Positions 1 through 7,790 of a stretch of DNA of 19,796 nt are shown here, one piece after another. The stretch spans positions 1-19,796 of the forward strand of contig SCUC01000271.1 in NCBI GenBank assembly GCA_004322375.1, written 5' to 3'. This DNA is from Bacteroidota bacterium (GTDB lineage Bacteria > Bacteroidota > Ignavibacteria > UBA10030 > SZUA-254). The notes beneath the pieces were generated by a model. It was not told where the DNA came from. It saw nothing but the letters and a program-made list of their open reading frames with translations, and did no database searches. The number at the start of each line of letters is the position of its first letter. The stretch's first letter is position 1. A program made the translations under genes and the position numbers.

Positions 1-94
1 CAACAGAATAGTGGAGTTATGGCTTACAGCCCGTAGGGAGTGTTGGAGTTACGAAATCAACTTCGCGGCTTGGCGTGAGAATGGAGCTATATCA

Positions 95-1489
95 TTATAT
101 ATTCTTCTTTTCCCCTTTTACCGGTATCCCCACATCGTTAAAGCCCAATTCTTTCAACCCGGCTGATAATTTTTCCTGCCGGGCAAGCTCGCCATGAACA
201 AGAAAAATTTGTTGCAATTGGTTTTTGTCATAGCGGCTGATGTATTTCAGAAGCTCGTTGCCATCGGCATGGGCAGAGAAGGAATTAAGAACAGCAACCT
301 CCGCCTTCAATGAGTGAAACTCACCGAATATTTTTACTTCAGGGAATTGGTGAACAAGCTTCCATCCCAATGTATGCTCTGCTTGATAGCCGACGATTAA
401 CACCGTGTTCCGCGCGTCTTCTATATTGTTGGCAAGATGGTGAAGAATTCGTCCCGCTTCGCACATGCCGGAAGCGGAGATAACTACGCAGGGTTCTTTT
501 CTATCGTTCAATTGTTTCGATTCTTCCGCTGCGCGGATATAATGAAGCTGGCTTAATCCGAGCGGGTCGTGATGCTCAAGAATATGCTTGCGGGTTTCTT
601 CGTCGTAACACTCAGGATGTTTTCGAAAAATATCGGTTGCGTTGATGGCAAGCGGGCTATCTATGTAAATGGGGAACGGGGGGAGAGTATTATGGTCTTT
701 CAATTTGTGAAGCGCATAGACAAGGTCTTGCGTTCTGCCGACGCTGAACGCAGGGATAATCACTTTTCCCCCGCGCTCGAATGTTCGATGGAGAACGGCT
801 CCCAGCTGTATGTCCATCTCGTCGGGAGCGTCGTGGAGGATGCCGCCGTATGTGCTTTCGCTGAGAAGGGTTTCGACGTTGCCCATGAATTGCGGATCGC
901 GGATAATGGGCATGCTCCATCTCCCAATATCCCCCGTGAAGCCAAGAGTTTTTGTAGCGCCATTATGCTTGACGGTAAGCCGTATGGAAGCGGAGCCGAG
1001 GATATGCCCTGCATCGAAAAATTCCGCCGTGACGTTGGGCGCGACATCGAACTCTTTATTATAAGGAAGACCGCGGAATAATTCGAGCGCACGCGCAGCG
1101 TCTTCAGGTGAGTATAACGGCTCAACGAGAGGCTCACGCCGTTTCGCGTGCTTCTTGTTGATGAACTCGACATCTTTTTCCTGGATATGCGCGCTATCGG
1201 CAAGCATGATGCTGCATAAATCGCGCGTTGCATTGGTGCAGTAAATCGGTCCGTTGTATCCTTGCTTCACTAATCCCGGCAGGTTGCCGCTATGGTCAAT
1301 GTGCGCGTGAGAAAGAACCACGGCATCAATTGATGCGGGTTCGAATGGAAACGTTTTGTTGCGCTCATTCGCTTCCGCTCTGCGACCCTGGAACAATCCG
1401 CAATCTAAAAGAATGCGCTTGCCGTTGATGTGAAGGAGGTGCATGGAACCGGTAACCGTGCGCGCTGCGCCGAGGAATTCTATTTGCAT
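95..1489 (-). CDS. MBL-fold / beta-CASP RNA-processing metallohydrolase
   Basis: A 464-residue metallo-beta-lactamase-fold protein of the beta-CASP (CPSF73/Ysh1-like) family, whose known members are zinc-dependent endo/exoribonucleases. The zinc motif HAHIDHSG sits at residues 61-68, followed by the GHILGSA histidine and a GDIGR aspartate that complete a two-metal site. The beta-CASP insert follows, with the STYG, ISASGMCEAGR and FSAHAD motifs, and then the C-terminal RMMBL segment with LVHGE. Length and motif order are complete, so an active enzyme is likely. The ATG at 1489 begins directly with the family's MQIEFLGAARTVTGS strand. No Shine-Dalgarno is visible, which is common in Bacteroidota. 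It reads alone from a probable promoter near 1594-1623, with a leader of about 100 nt. RNA substrate is inferred from family; the exact target is unknown. Confidence 0.93.
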   Translation of the reverse strand: MQIEFLGAARTVTGSMHLLHINGKRILLDCGLFQGRRAEANERNKTFPFEPASIDAVVLSHAHIDHSGNLPGLVKQGYNGPIYCTNATRDLCSIMLADSAHIQEKDVEFINKKHAKRREPLVEPLYSPEDAARALELFRGLPYNKEFDVAPNVTAEFFDAGHILGSASIRLTVKHNGATKTLGFTGDIGRWSMPIIRDPQFMGNVETLLSESTYGGILHDAPDEMDIQLGAVLHRTFERGGKVIIPAFSVGRTQDLVYALHKLKDHNTLPPFPIYIDSPLAINATDIFRKHPECYDEETRKHILEHHDPLGLSQLHYIRAAEESKQLNDRKEPCVVISASGMCEAGRILHHLANNIEDARNTVLIVGYQAEHTLGWKLVHQFPEVKIFGEFHSLKAEVAVLNSFSAHADGNELLKYISRYDKNQLQQIFLVHGELARQEKLSAGLKELGFNDVGIPVKGEKKNI

Positions 1490-1499
1490 TGGTGTGTTG

Positions 1500-1563
1500 G
1501 TTGGTGAGTGGTTAAATGGATAACTGGTTAATTGGTTGATTCGTTAAATAGTTAATTGGTTAT
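1500..1563. repeat. Degenerate tandem octamer array
   Basis: Eight consecutive 8-nt units in strict register: gttggtga, gtggttaa, atggataa, ctggttaa, ttggttga, ttcgttaa, atagttaa, ttggttat. The consensus is nnggttaa. The array lies in the presumed 5' leader of the beta-CASP gene (minus strand), between its promoter and its start codon. Function is unknown; similar short-period arrays occur elsewhere in this window. Confidence 0.75.
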
Positions 1564-1593
1564 CACCGTGTTACGGCGAAGGTAAAGGGTGAA

Positions 1594-1623
1594 AAAAGGT
1601 AAGAATCTTATAAGGGAAAACAA
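1594..1623 (-). promoter_or_regulatory. Probable Bacteroidota-type promoter for the beta-CASP gene
   Basis: On the minus strand, TTG (1623-1621) is followed by 19 nt and then TACCTTTT (1601-1594). This fits the Bacteroidota consensus TTTG-N19/21-TAnnTTTG, and the spacer starts with the same TTTTCCCT stretch seen in the promoters at 14501 and 15908. The predicted transcript would start about 95-100 nt before the ATG at 1489 and would include the octamer array. Confidence 0.5.
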
Positions 1624-1643
1624 AAAACGCAGTTTCCGCGCAA

Positions 1644-1808
1644 TTACTCCAGATGAATTTTTAGCAATACTTGCTTTGGGTGGGAATTGATGTAAATACC
1701 TTTTTTACTGCGCTTACCCATTGTGCTTTTTACAAAAAATAGAAAGTTCACAGCAGATGCCGTTGCAAATAAAGCAATGAGAATGTAAATAATCGTCAGG
1801 TCGCTCAT
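1644..1808 (-). CDS. Small single-pass membrane protein, 54 aa, unknown function
   Basis: An ATG at 1808 opens a 54-codon frame ending in TAA at 1644. Its start is only 3 nt beyond the TGA of the DUF5686 gene (TGA-AAC-ATG), so translation is probably coupled. Residues about 5-26 (starting TIIYILIALFATASAVNF) form one hydrophobic helix. A basic patch follows (KSTMGKRSKK) and then a short tail, which predicts a cytoplasmic C-terminus. I do not recognise the family. Support comes from operon position, membrane-protein composition and tight spacing; against it is the short length and the lack of a visible ribosome binding site. It could act with the outer-membrane and TPR proteins upstream, but that is inference from position only. 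Confidence 0.6.
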   Translation of the reverse strand: MSDLTIIYILIALFATASAVNFLFFVKSTMGKRSKKGIYINSHPKQVLLKIHLE

Positions 1809-1811
1809 GTT

Positions 1812-4151
1812 TCAAAACAAATTCGCCGCGCTCATGCTAAGCCAGACACTTCCCGGCTCGGCAATTCTGTATGTTATATCCATTCTGAGGATATCAAAGA
1901 TGCGATTGATGCCGATGCCTGCTTCGGAATACCACCCGTTTGATGTTGAAGTTGTGCCGACCCATGTTTGCGCGATAGAGCTATGCACAATCAGCTCGAT
2001 GCTGTTCTTATAGAGAAAAGGCATATCGAGCAGAAGAAACGGCACGCTCCGGAAATTATGCTCGATATTCAGCATCACAAAACGGTTGCCACTGAATTCC
2101 TTCACGTTGGAGCCGCGTAATACTCCAAAAGGCGCGTATCCGCTTGCGCGCGAATCCAGAGCGAAGTATCGCTGGGGTGGCGGCGAGCCTGACGTTGTCC
2201 CCGCGCTCAGCTTGAACCCGAGCTTGGGAGGAAAAAGCAAGTCGCCGCCGAACGTTACAACATTCCACTCAAGCATTCCGCGATAACCGGTAAAATCAAA
2301 ATCGCCTCCGGTCATTGAGGGGGATGAGTGTTCAATTGTAAGTTCAAACGCGTTGGTTGAAATAAGCCCTAATGGCACAGGCTCCCTGCCCCACCTAAAA
2401 TGAAGAGCAAGGCTGTTCATCGTTCCCTCCTGTATTAATGGATTTTGTCTGAATACTTTTCCCCGACCAAACAGGCTGTAATCGGTGTTATTCCTCATGG
2501 ATGTTTGCTTCTCGCTTTGATAGCCGAGCTCCATAGAGAGCGTTCGGGTTGGCTTGTATAATGTAAATGCGCGCCAACCTTTTGCAAAGTAGTAATCCCG
2601 GTAATCGTTCTTATCAATCAATGACATTAAGGAAATAGCGATGGGTCCGTAGTATCCCTCATCGGGAATATTCCCAAGCCTGTGATATACATCCGTGCCG
2701 AAACCGAGAGAGCGTTTCGTGGATGTGAATACAGTCGCGCCGGCATTGAACTTGAACGTTGTGTCGGAAAATCCGTATCCTGCCGAAGCGCGCGCGGTAA
2801 TATTATAGGGCAGGCTGTCGTAGCTATATCTTCCACCAAAGAAAAATCCTTCCACGCGGTTGAAGCGAGCGTCAATGTAATCAAGAAATAACCCCGTTCC
2901 ATCGTCTCCGATAGAAGCTAAGGGACCTTTCGGCTCGAATTGCTTCTCAAGCGTCTGCGTGCTATCGAGCGATTGATAGGCAGTTTGTTCTTCCTGCGTA
3001 AGAGGTAACACGTCAGTCTGTTGCCAGAACAACGAATCAAACACAGCCGCGCTGGAATCCACTGCGAGGCGCGGTTTTTTCAAGATGCTATCGGGTATGG
3101 GGACGTTGACCTTGTAATCATAAATAGCGGATGTTTGCTCGATGCCGATTTTTGGCAACGAGATACCGATGAAGCTTACGCCAAAAAAGCCCGCGATGCG
3201 TATATCGCTTGGCATCCAGAAGAGACTATCATAAAGGGAGAATTGTTGCTTGTACCTCAGTGAAATTTCCTTGATAAAGGGAATCGCGAACGTTTCGTTT
3301 GGCACAACGTCAACACCCATCACGGCGAATGTCTCATCTGCTATGATAATTGTGCCATCGAATAGCGGCTTGATGCGGCTTTTCGGCGTCATGCGTATCG
3401 TATAAATTTCAATTCCGTTCATTTCCGAAACGCCAAGCAGCTTGTAATCGTAATACTCTAGCGCGTCGGGCGCGGTTGGTCCGACAAACGTGTAGCCCGA
3501 GGAGCTATTGTTGATGCTGATACGAAATAACGAGATGCGGTCCTCATTGAAGTTGACGATTCCGCGAACTGCGGCAGAATTGTCATCGAGAGGAATGTTT
3601 TGAGTTTGCCGTTTTTGTTTGATGACTTCGCGAAGCGTATCGCCGCCCCGCATGTAGCCCGTGCTATACGATTCCGTTATGCTGGCAATTGCCGTGTCGC
3701 GGCGAAGAGTCTGGCGGGTGAAGGCTTCAAACGAATATGACGTTAGCCTGTCCATCCATTTCCGTTTGTTCGCGATCGCTTTGCGGATAATTTCTATTGC
3801 GGGGTCTTCCGCAGAAATCACCATTTCGGGAACAATGACAGGAGATTCTTGAAGCTTGATGTTGCGCGTTACGGCAGACACAACATTGACTTGAAGCGTT
3901 TCCGGGTGGTATCCGATAGAAGAAACAATGACGGTCTGTTTGCCCCTCTCAAGCGACAAATTGTACAGCCCGTTTGAGTTGGTAATCGTTCCGTACGACG
4001 TTCCCGCAACGCGAATAGTAACTGCAACGAGCGGTTCGCCGGAGGCGGAATCGGTTACCAGTCCGCTTAATAAAAAACGGGTCTGTGCATGCAAAAGAGA
4101 TGATGTAAGAAATAAAACATAAAGCAAACAACTATGAGCGAAGAACCTCAC
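1812..4151 (-). CDS. DUF5686 / carboxypeptidase-regulatory-like outer-membrane protein
   Basis: A 779-residue exported protein. Residues 1-22 are a signal peptide (hydrophobic run then LLHAQ). Residues about 26-100 form a carboxypeptidase-D regulatory-like beta-sandwich (GLVTDSASGEPLVAVTIRVAG ... SSIGYHPETLQV), the fold typical at the N-terminus of Bacteroidota outer-membrane proteins. From about residue 115 (EDPAIEIIRKAIANKR) the DUF5686 region runs to the end; its last 350 residues alternate in the manner of a beta-barrel and finish on an aromatic residue (NLF). The start is GTG at 4151, chosen because it overlaps the upstream TGA as GTGA and directly begins the signal peptide. Family members are TonB-receptor-like cell-envelope proteins of unknown role. 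Translational coupling with the TPR gene suggests joint production at the envelope. Confidence 0.88.
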   Translation of the reverse strand: MRFFAHSCLLYVLFLTSSLLHAQTRFLLSGLVTDSASGEPLVAVTIRVAGTSYGTITNSNGLYNLSLERGKQTVIVSSIGYHPETLQVNVVSAVTRNIKLQESPVIVPEMVISAEDPAIEIIRKAIANKRKWMDRLTSYSFEAFTRQTLRRDTAIASITESYSTGYMRGGDTLREVIKQKRQTQNIPLDDNSAAVRGIVNFNEDRISLFRISINNSSSGYTFVGPTAPDALEYYDYKLLGVSEMNGIEIYTIRMTPKSRIKPLFDGTIIIADETFAVMGVDVVPNETFAIPFIKEISLRYKQQFSLYDSLFWMPSDIRIAGFFGVSFIGISLPKIGIEQTSAIYDYKVNVPIPDSILKKPRLAVDSSAAVFDSLFWQQTDVLPLTQEEQTAYQSLDSTQTLEKQFEPKGPLASIGDDGTGLFLDYIDARFNRVEGFFFGGRYSYDSLPYNITARASAGYGFSDTTFKFNAGATVFTSTKRSLGFGTDVYHRLGNIPDEGYYGPIAISLMSLIDKNDYRDYYFAKGWRAFTLYKPTRTLSMELGYQSEKQTSMRNNTDYSLFGRGKVFRQNPLIQEGTMNSLALHFRWGREPVPLGLISTNAFELTIEHSSPSMTGGDFDFTGYRGMLEWNVVTFGGDLLFPPKLGFKLSAGTTSGSPPPQRYFALDSRASGYAPFGVLRGSNVKEFSGNRFVMLNIEHNFRSVPFLLLDMPFLYKNSIELIVHSSIAQTWVGTTSTSNGWYSEAGIGINRIFDILRMDITYRIAEPGSVWLSMSAANLF

Positions 4152-5692
4152 TTCAATCTCTCCAATTCCCGTTCTGTTCTGAATCCTAACCAGTTCTTAA
4201 AATCGTAATTTTCATCATAGTCCTGAACGGCTTCAAACTCGTGCCGCGCAACGGTGCTGTTTCCTAATTTTGAGTGACAGAAACCGAGCTGGTAATGCGA
4301 CCAAGGAATAAGCCAAAATTCTTCTCCCACGTTAATTGTAAGGACGCTATTGAAATAGGGAAGAGCTTCGGCGAATGCTTCCTGTTCTATTAAAATTTCT
4401 CCTATACCGAAACGCGCCTCGGCGCGAAGAGAAGGAGAAATACTCTGTAACGAATCAAGCTTTTTATAAAGTTCTTTTGCCGTGTTATATGCTCCCGTTT
4501 TGAACGCGTTTTTTGCGCACATCAACAATGAATCTACGCCCGACATCGGGGCTTTGATGAGAATCTCCGCCTTTCGCGCGGAGTATCTATCGTCGCCGTG
4601 CCTGCGTTCTTCCGCTCGCGCCGCTTGATAATGTTTCACCGCTTGCGCCCGCTGACCGAGCATCTCGTAGCTTATGCCGATGCGGAAGTGCGCAGTCGCG
4701 CGGTAATGCTCATCATCGAAGACAGAGAGGAATGCGTCATATTCTTTAATGGCATCCTGGAATTTGTGCTTGCGAAAATTACATTCAGCCAGCTTATATA
4801 ATGAAATCGCTTTCAAGCCGGGAACGAAGCCGCGGTCAGCCTGGACAATTTCCTGTAACCGGGGCTGCGCGGAACCGACAGCGTTGCGTCTCATTTCCCA
4901 CACGGCAAGAGTGAATGCAACCAGCGCGTTTTTGGGAAACCGTTTATTCAAATCAACAAGGAGCGACTCGCTAACATTGAAATTGCCGCTTTGCCAGGGC
5001 AAAAATTGAGCGAGATAATATTGAGCTTCAATGCTGGTGTAGGTGCCTTTTTGTACGGCGAGTTTCAGCTCGCGTACTCCAAGGTCGGGGTTTCCATCTG
5101 CGCCAAGGATTGAAATAACCCACTGAAGTGATTTTGGAGCGAAGGATGCAAAGTAATGATAGCATCCCAACCCAAGGTACGCGTCGTATGCTTTCGGGTT
5201 TGCCTCAACGGCATCGGAAAAATAATCGAGGCTTTTTTTGCCGTCCCACGCTGCCTTAAAGTAGCTGCGCTGCCGCGCGTGGGCAAACGCTTTGTAGCCG
5301 TAGAGCGAGCCGAGACAGGTAAGCGCGTCGGAGTCCTTTTCATTGTTATCTATGTACTCTTCAGCAACTTCAATTGCCCTGTCTGCATGCGAAAGCAATT
5401 CTTCATAGAGCTTGTCATCATTTCCGAGTGCGAATCTCCAGAATAACACGGTAGCCTTGCCGACGAATGGGCGCGGATGCGAAGGCTCAACCTGTATCGC
5501 TTCATTGAATTTACTTTCCGCTTTATCCAGCTCGAAATTGTAGGCGAGGTTCAAACCCTCCAGCGTAAGGTCGGTAACTCGTTTATTTGCCTGAGAAGTG
5601 GATGGAACACTCATCAGTAACAAGAGAACTGCGCAACAGCAGAAGTGATACACTCTGCGTTCACAGCGGGTTTTGCGGTTACTATGGTTCAT
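4148..5692 (-). CDS. Exported tetratricopeptide-repeat protein
   Basis: A 514-residue protein counted from the ATG at 5692. This ATG overlaps the upstream gene's TGA as ATGA and is preferred over an in-frame TTG at 5698. The N-terminus has a basic stretch and then a hydrophobic core with a cysteine run (CCCAVLLLLMSVPSTSQA), so it is a signal peptide and possibly a lipoprotein signal. The rest is helical with several TPR units: one near residues 45-85 (AYNFELDKAESKFNEAIQVEPSHPRPFVGKA is split over two helices), others around 165-200, 310-370 and 400-480. TPRs act as protein-protein scaffolds. No enzymatic motif is visible. The overlap with the DUF5686 gene suggests a periplasmic or outer-membrane-associated partner role. 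Confidence 0.85.
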   Translation of the reverse strand: MNHSNRKTRCERRVYHFCCCAVLLLLMSVPSTSQANKRVTDLTLEGLNLAYNFELDKAESKFNEAIQVEPSHPRPFVGKATVLFWRFALGNDDKLYEELLSHADRAIEVAEEYIDNNEKDSDALTCLGSLYGYKAFAHARQRSYFKAAWDGKKSLDYFSDAVEANPKAYDAYLGLGCYHYFASFAPKSLQWVISILGADGNPDLGVRELKLAVQKGTYTSIEAQYYLAQFLPWQSGNFNVSESLLVDLNKRFPKNALVAFTLAVWEMRRNAVGSAQPRLQEIVQADRGFVPGLKAISLYKLAECNFRKHKFQDAIKEYDAFLSVFDDEHYRATAHFRIGISYEMLGQRAQAVKHYQAARAEERRHGDDRYSARKAEILIKAPMSGVDSLLMCAKNAFKTGAYNTAKELYKKLDSLQSISPSLRAEARFGIGEILIEQEAFAEALPYFNSVLTINVGEEFWLIPWSHYQLGFCHSKLGNSTVARHEFEAVQDYDENYDFKNWLGFRTERELERLK

Positions 5693-6021
5693 CGCCAATC
5701 TTTAAATGCAAAATAGACAGCAGCTAATATCAACATAAAAGAAACAATATAGTTCCATTTGAGTTCCTCTTTCAGGTAGAGTACCGAAAAGACCCCAAAC
5801 ACCACAAGCGTGATGACTTCCTGCATGATTTTGAGCTGCGGGGCGGTAAAATTGCCATGCCCGATTCTGTTTGCCGGAACCATGAAGCAGTATTCAAGAA
5901 AGGCGATGCTCCAGCTGACGAGAATGACCTTCCATAACGCGACTTCTTTGAATTTGAGATGCCCGTACCAGGCAAAGGTCATGAACATGTTTGAAATAAG
6001 CAAGAGGATGATGGTGACCAT
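5689..6021 (-). CDS. DUF486 (DMT-superfamily) small membrane protein
   Basis: A 110-residue protein from the ATG at 6021, which begins at the family's usual MVTIILLLISNMFMTFAWYG N-terminus. An in-frame TTG at 6042 would add seven residues that family members normally lack. Four hydrophobic segments are visible, at about residues 3-20, 32-50, 68-86 and 90-106. The conserved features FAWYGHLK, EYCFMVPANRIGH, LKIMQEV and YFAFKDW are all present. DUF486 proteins belong to the drug/metabolite transporter superfamily; substrate is unknown. It is first in a four-gene operon and its stop overlaps the next start (ATGA). The gene's position ahead of envelope-protein genes gives no firm clue to substrate. 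Confidence 0.85.
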   Translation of the reverse strand: MVTIILLLISNMFMTFAWYGHLKFKEVALWKVILVSWSIAFLEYCFMVPANRIGHGNFTAPQLKIMQEVITLVVFGVFSVLYLKEELKWNYIVSFMLILAAVYFAFKDWR

Positions 6022-6027
6022 AGAAAA

Positions 6028-6060
6028 AAATGCAAAATGCAAAAATAATGCTTTGCATTT
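6028..6060. repeat. 9-bp inverted repeat upstream of DUF486 gene
   Basis: aaatgcaaa (6028-6036) and tttgcattt (6052-6060) are perfect inverted copies separated by 15 nt in an AT-rich leader just before the start codon. They could be an operator or a leader hairpin; nothing further supports either. Confidence 0.35.
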
Positions 6061-6089
6061 AAAATACTACAAAAGGGAGGGAGTTGCAA
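6059..6089 (-). promoter_or_regulatory. Possible promoter of the DUF486-TPR-DUF5686 operon
   Basis: On the minus strand TTTTTG ends at 6087, followed by 20 nt and TATTTTAA (6066-6059). Spacing matches the other Bacteroidota-type promoters here, but the -7 box matches the consensus only partly. It lies about 40 nt before the ATG at 6021. Confidence 0.38.
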
Positions 6090-6166
6090 AAACTTCATTT
6101 GTAAGCTGTAAGAAGAGAATCGGTAACCGATACGGCTCCCGTTTACTACGCGTGTTGCCGTAGAGA

Positions 6167-7390
6167 TTATTTTACCAACATCAATTTTTTCACATCGCTC
6201 CTATCGTAGGCTGTAAGTCTGTAGAAATACATACCACCCGGCAAACCGGATGCATCGAATTGTACAGATTTATCTCCAGCGTGCTGCAACCCGTCAACCA
6301 ATGTTGCTACATCTTCACCCAGGATATTAACAATTTTGAGAGATACATAGCTATTGACTGATAACGTATAACGAATAACTGTGCTGGGGTTAAACGGGTT
6401 GGGATAGTTTTGCTGCAGAGCAAAAAAATTCGGATTAGGATTAAGCAACTCATATTCATTCACTGCATCCGGCGCAGCGCCGCCATTATCGGTAAAGAAA
6501 ATTTTTCCCGTTTGCCCGACTGTCCAGCCTCTTTCAGTTGTCGCAAACTCCACGTCATACAAGTCGCCGGAAAATGGAACTGATTGGGAAACCCATTGGG
6601 TGCCCCCGTTAGTGGTTCTCAATATTATACCCGTGCCGACAGCGCTCCCGGTCTCCGGCGATGTAAAATGCAGTGCAAAAAGATTGTTAGCCGTGTTGCT
6701 CGTTTGTTGAAGCCAGCTTGTCCCCCCGTCGGTTGTTTTGAGAATGACTCCTCCGTACCCGACAATATATCCCGTGTCAGCGTTCACAAAAGTCACACCG
6801 CGAAGATTGTTTGATGTGGGACTTGATTGCCGGTTCCATGTCGCGCCTCCATTGGTTGTCATGAGGATTGTTCCGTTGAATCCTACCGTACAAGCAATCG
6901 AGTCGCTTATCATACACGCGCCGGCAAGCTCAACAGTTACGCCGGAGCTTCGCGTAGTCCAATTCATTCCCCCATTAGTAGTTGTTCTGATAACTCCGTT
7001 TTGTCCTGTTGCTACACCGACATTGTCGTTAATACAATGTACATGGACAAGATGTTCTGTGGTATTGCTGGTTTGAAGATTCCAATTCACGCCGCCATTT
7101 GTTGTTCTCAAGATAATCCCGCTTTCTCCCACGATTGTGCCAACGCTGTCGGAAGAAAAAAACACATCACGGAGAAATTTCGGCGTCCCGCTTGTTTGAG
7201 CTGTCCATGTTGAGCCGGCATTAGTTGTGTGCTTTATCATCCCGCTCGTTCCGACAAACGTTCCGTTCGCTGTATCGGTAAAGGAAATGCCAAGCAGCGT
7301 AGCAGAGGTTGTTCCGCTTGATTGCGCTATCCACTGGGAGAAACAGTGGGAAGAAAGGAGGAGAGAAAAAAGGATGTTAAGAGTTTTCAT
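6167..7390 (-). CDS. Secreted Ycf48-like seven-repeat propeller protein with T9SS sorting domain
   Basis: A 407-residue protein with signal peptide at residues 1-18 (LFSLLLSSHCFSQ). Residues about 28-310 contain seven tandem repeats of about 41 residues. Each carries a pattern like VGxxGxIxxTTNGGxxWxxQxS, the Ycf48/BNR-like beta-propeller repeat, and seven copies would close one propeller. The C-terminus from about residue 325 is a type A T9SS sorting domain (QQNYPNPFNPSTVIRYTL ... GGMYFYRL ... KKLMLVK), which directs export across the outer membrane and surface attachment or release. Ycf48 itself assists photosystem II assembly. In secreted bacterial proteins of this kind the repeat is a generic binding scaffold, so a photosynthetic role should not be assumed. 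Ligand unknown. Confidence 0.9.
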   Translation of the reverse strand: MKTLNILFSLLLSSHCFSQWIAQSSGTTSATLLGISFTDTANGTFVGTSGMIKHTTNAGSTWTAQTSGTPKFLRDVFFSSDSVGTIVGESGIILRTTNGGVNWNLQTSNTTEHLVHVHCINDNVGVATGQNGVIRTTTNGGMNWTTRSSGVTVELAGACMISDSIACTVGFNGTILMTTNGGATWNRQSSPTSNNLRGVTFVNADTGYIVGYGGVILKTTDGGTSWLQQTSNTANNLFALHFTSPETGSAVGTGIILRTTNGGTQWVSQSVPFSGDLYDVEFATTERGWTVGQTGKIFFTDNGGAAPDAVNEYELLNPNPNFFALQQNYPNPFNPSTVIRYTLSVNSYVSLKIVNILGEDVATLVDGLQHAGDKSVQFDASGLPGGMYFYRLTAYDRSDVKKLMLVK

Positions 7391-7439
7391 AAAGGTACAT
7401 ACGGGTAAAGGTCGAGGTAGTTGCAGGGAAGGGAAGTAA

Positions 7440-7522
7440 TCTGAGGTTGAGCATCAAACGCAGAGCCAATTTTTTTATGCTTTCAGAACCCCCCTACCGG
7501 AGATTCTAGGTAAAACGCTCAA
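7440..7522 (-). pseudogene. hicA: hicA toxin remnant
   Basis: Reading minus from TTG at 7522, the frame gives MSVLPRISGRGVLKA and then a stop. Shifted by one frame, it continues KKIGSAFDAQ before similarity fades. This matches the HicA N-terminus (LPRISGxEVLKALKKxGF). The catalytic GSH-containing C-terminal part is missing. Its start overlaps the HicB stop as TTGA, the coupled arrangement of intact hicBA pairs. It is broken by a frameshift near the A7 run (about 7470) and by truncation, so no toxin should be made. Confidence 0.65.
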
Positions 7523-7732
7523 GCAGTAACTTCCAAGTATTTCTCTTCAATGTAAGGGGGGACAGGTTCATCATGCTTTTCTAAGCTCTCAAGGTATCCT
7601 TGAATGGCTTCTTTGATGTGAGGGGGGCTTCGGTTCTTGTCCCTCCCTCCGAAATGCAGCCGGGGAGGGAAGGACATTCGGAAACGAAAACCCCTGTCTT
7701 CATCTTGTTCAATAATGTTACTGTAGTTTCAT
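7519..7732 (-). pseudogene. hicB: hicB antitoxin pseudogene, several frameshifts
   Basis: The minus strand encodes consecutive pieces of a HicB antitoxin in different frames. MK (ATG at 7732) is followed by YSNIIEQDED, then GVFVSECPSLPGCISEG and GTRTEA, then IKEAIQGYLESLEKHDEPVP up to TGA at 7519. Together these follow the order of a complete HicB N-terminal partial-RNase-H domain (xIEQDEDGxFVSECPSLPGCxSEGxTxxEALxxIKEAIxGYLExLE). Frame changes fall near 7726, near 7691-7698 and in the G6 run at 7622-7627. Three independent shifts argue for a true pseudogene rather than one sequencing error. The C-terminal DNA-binding domain of long HicB forms is absent, as in the short HicB class. Confidence 0.75.
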
Positions 7733-7790
7733 AGACTAATGTTGAATAGTTACTTCATAGAAAAAGAAAATGCAAATTGATTGCCCGATG

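Noticed and set aside
569..1081. A 170-codon plus-strand open frame
   Set aside because: It is antisense to the conserved catalytic region of the beta-CASP gene and shows no protein-family character of its own.
6119..6131. Short palindrome atcggt/accgat
   Set aside because: Six-base arms of this kind are expected by chance and nothing nearby supports a function.
6540..7330. Repeats of about 123 bp
   Set aside because: They encode the seven Ycf48-like propeller repeats and are explained by the protein.
6167..7390. Photosystem II assembly role suggested by Ycf48 similarity
   Set aside because: The protein has a T9SS secretion tag and no photosynthesis genes are present, so the repeat is used as a generic scaffold.
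7391..7430. Possible leaderless promoter box TACCTTTA just before the Ycf48-like start
   Set aside because: No TTG element occurs 19-21 nt upstream, so the match is probably chance.
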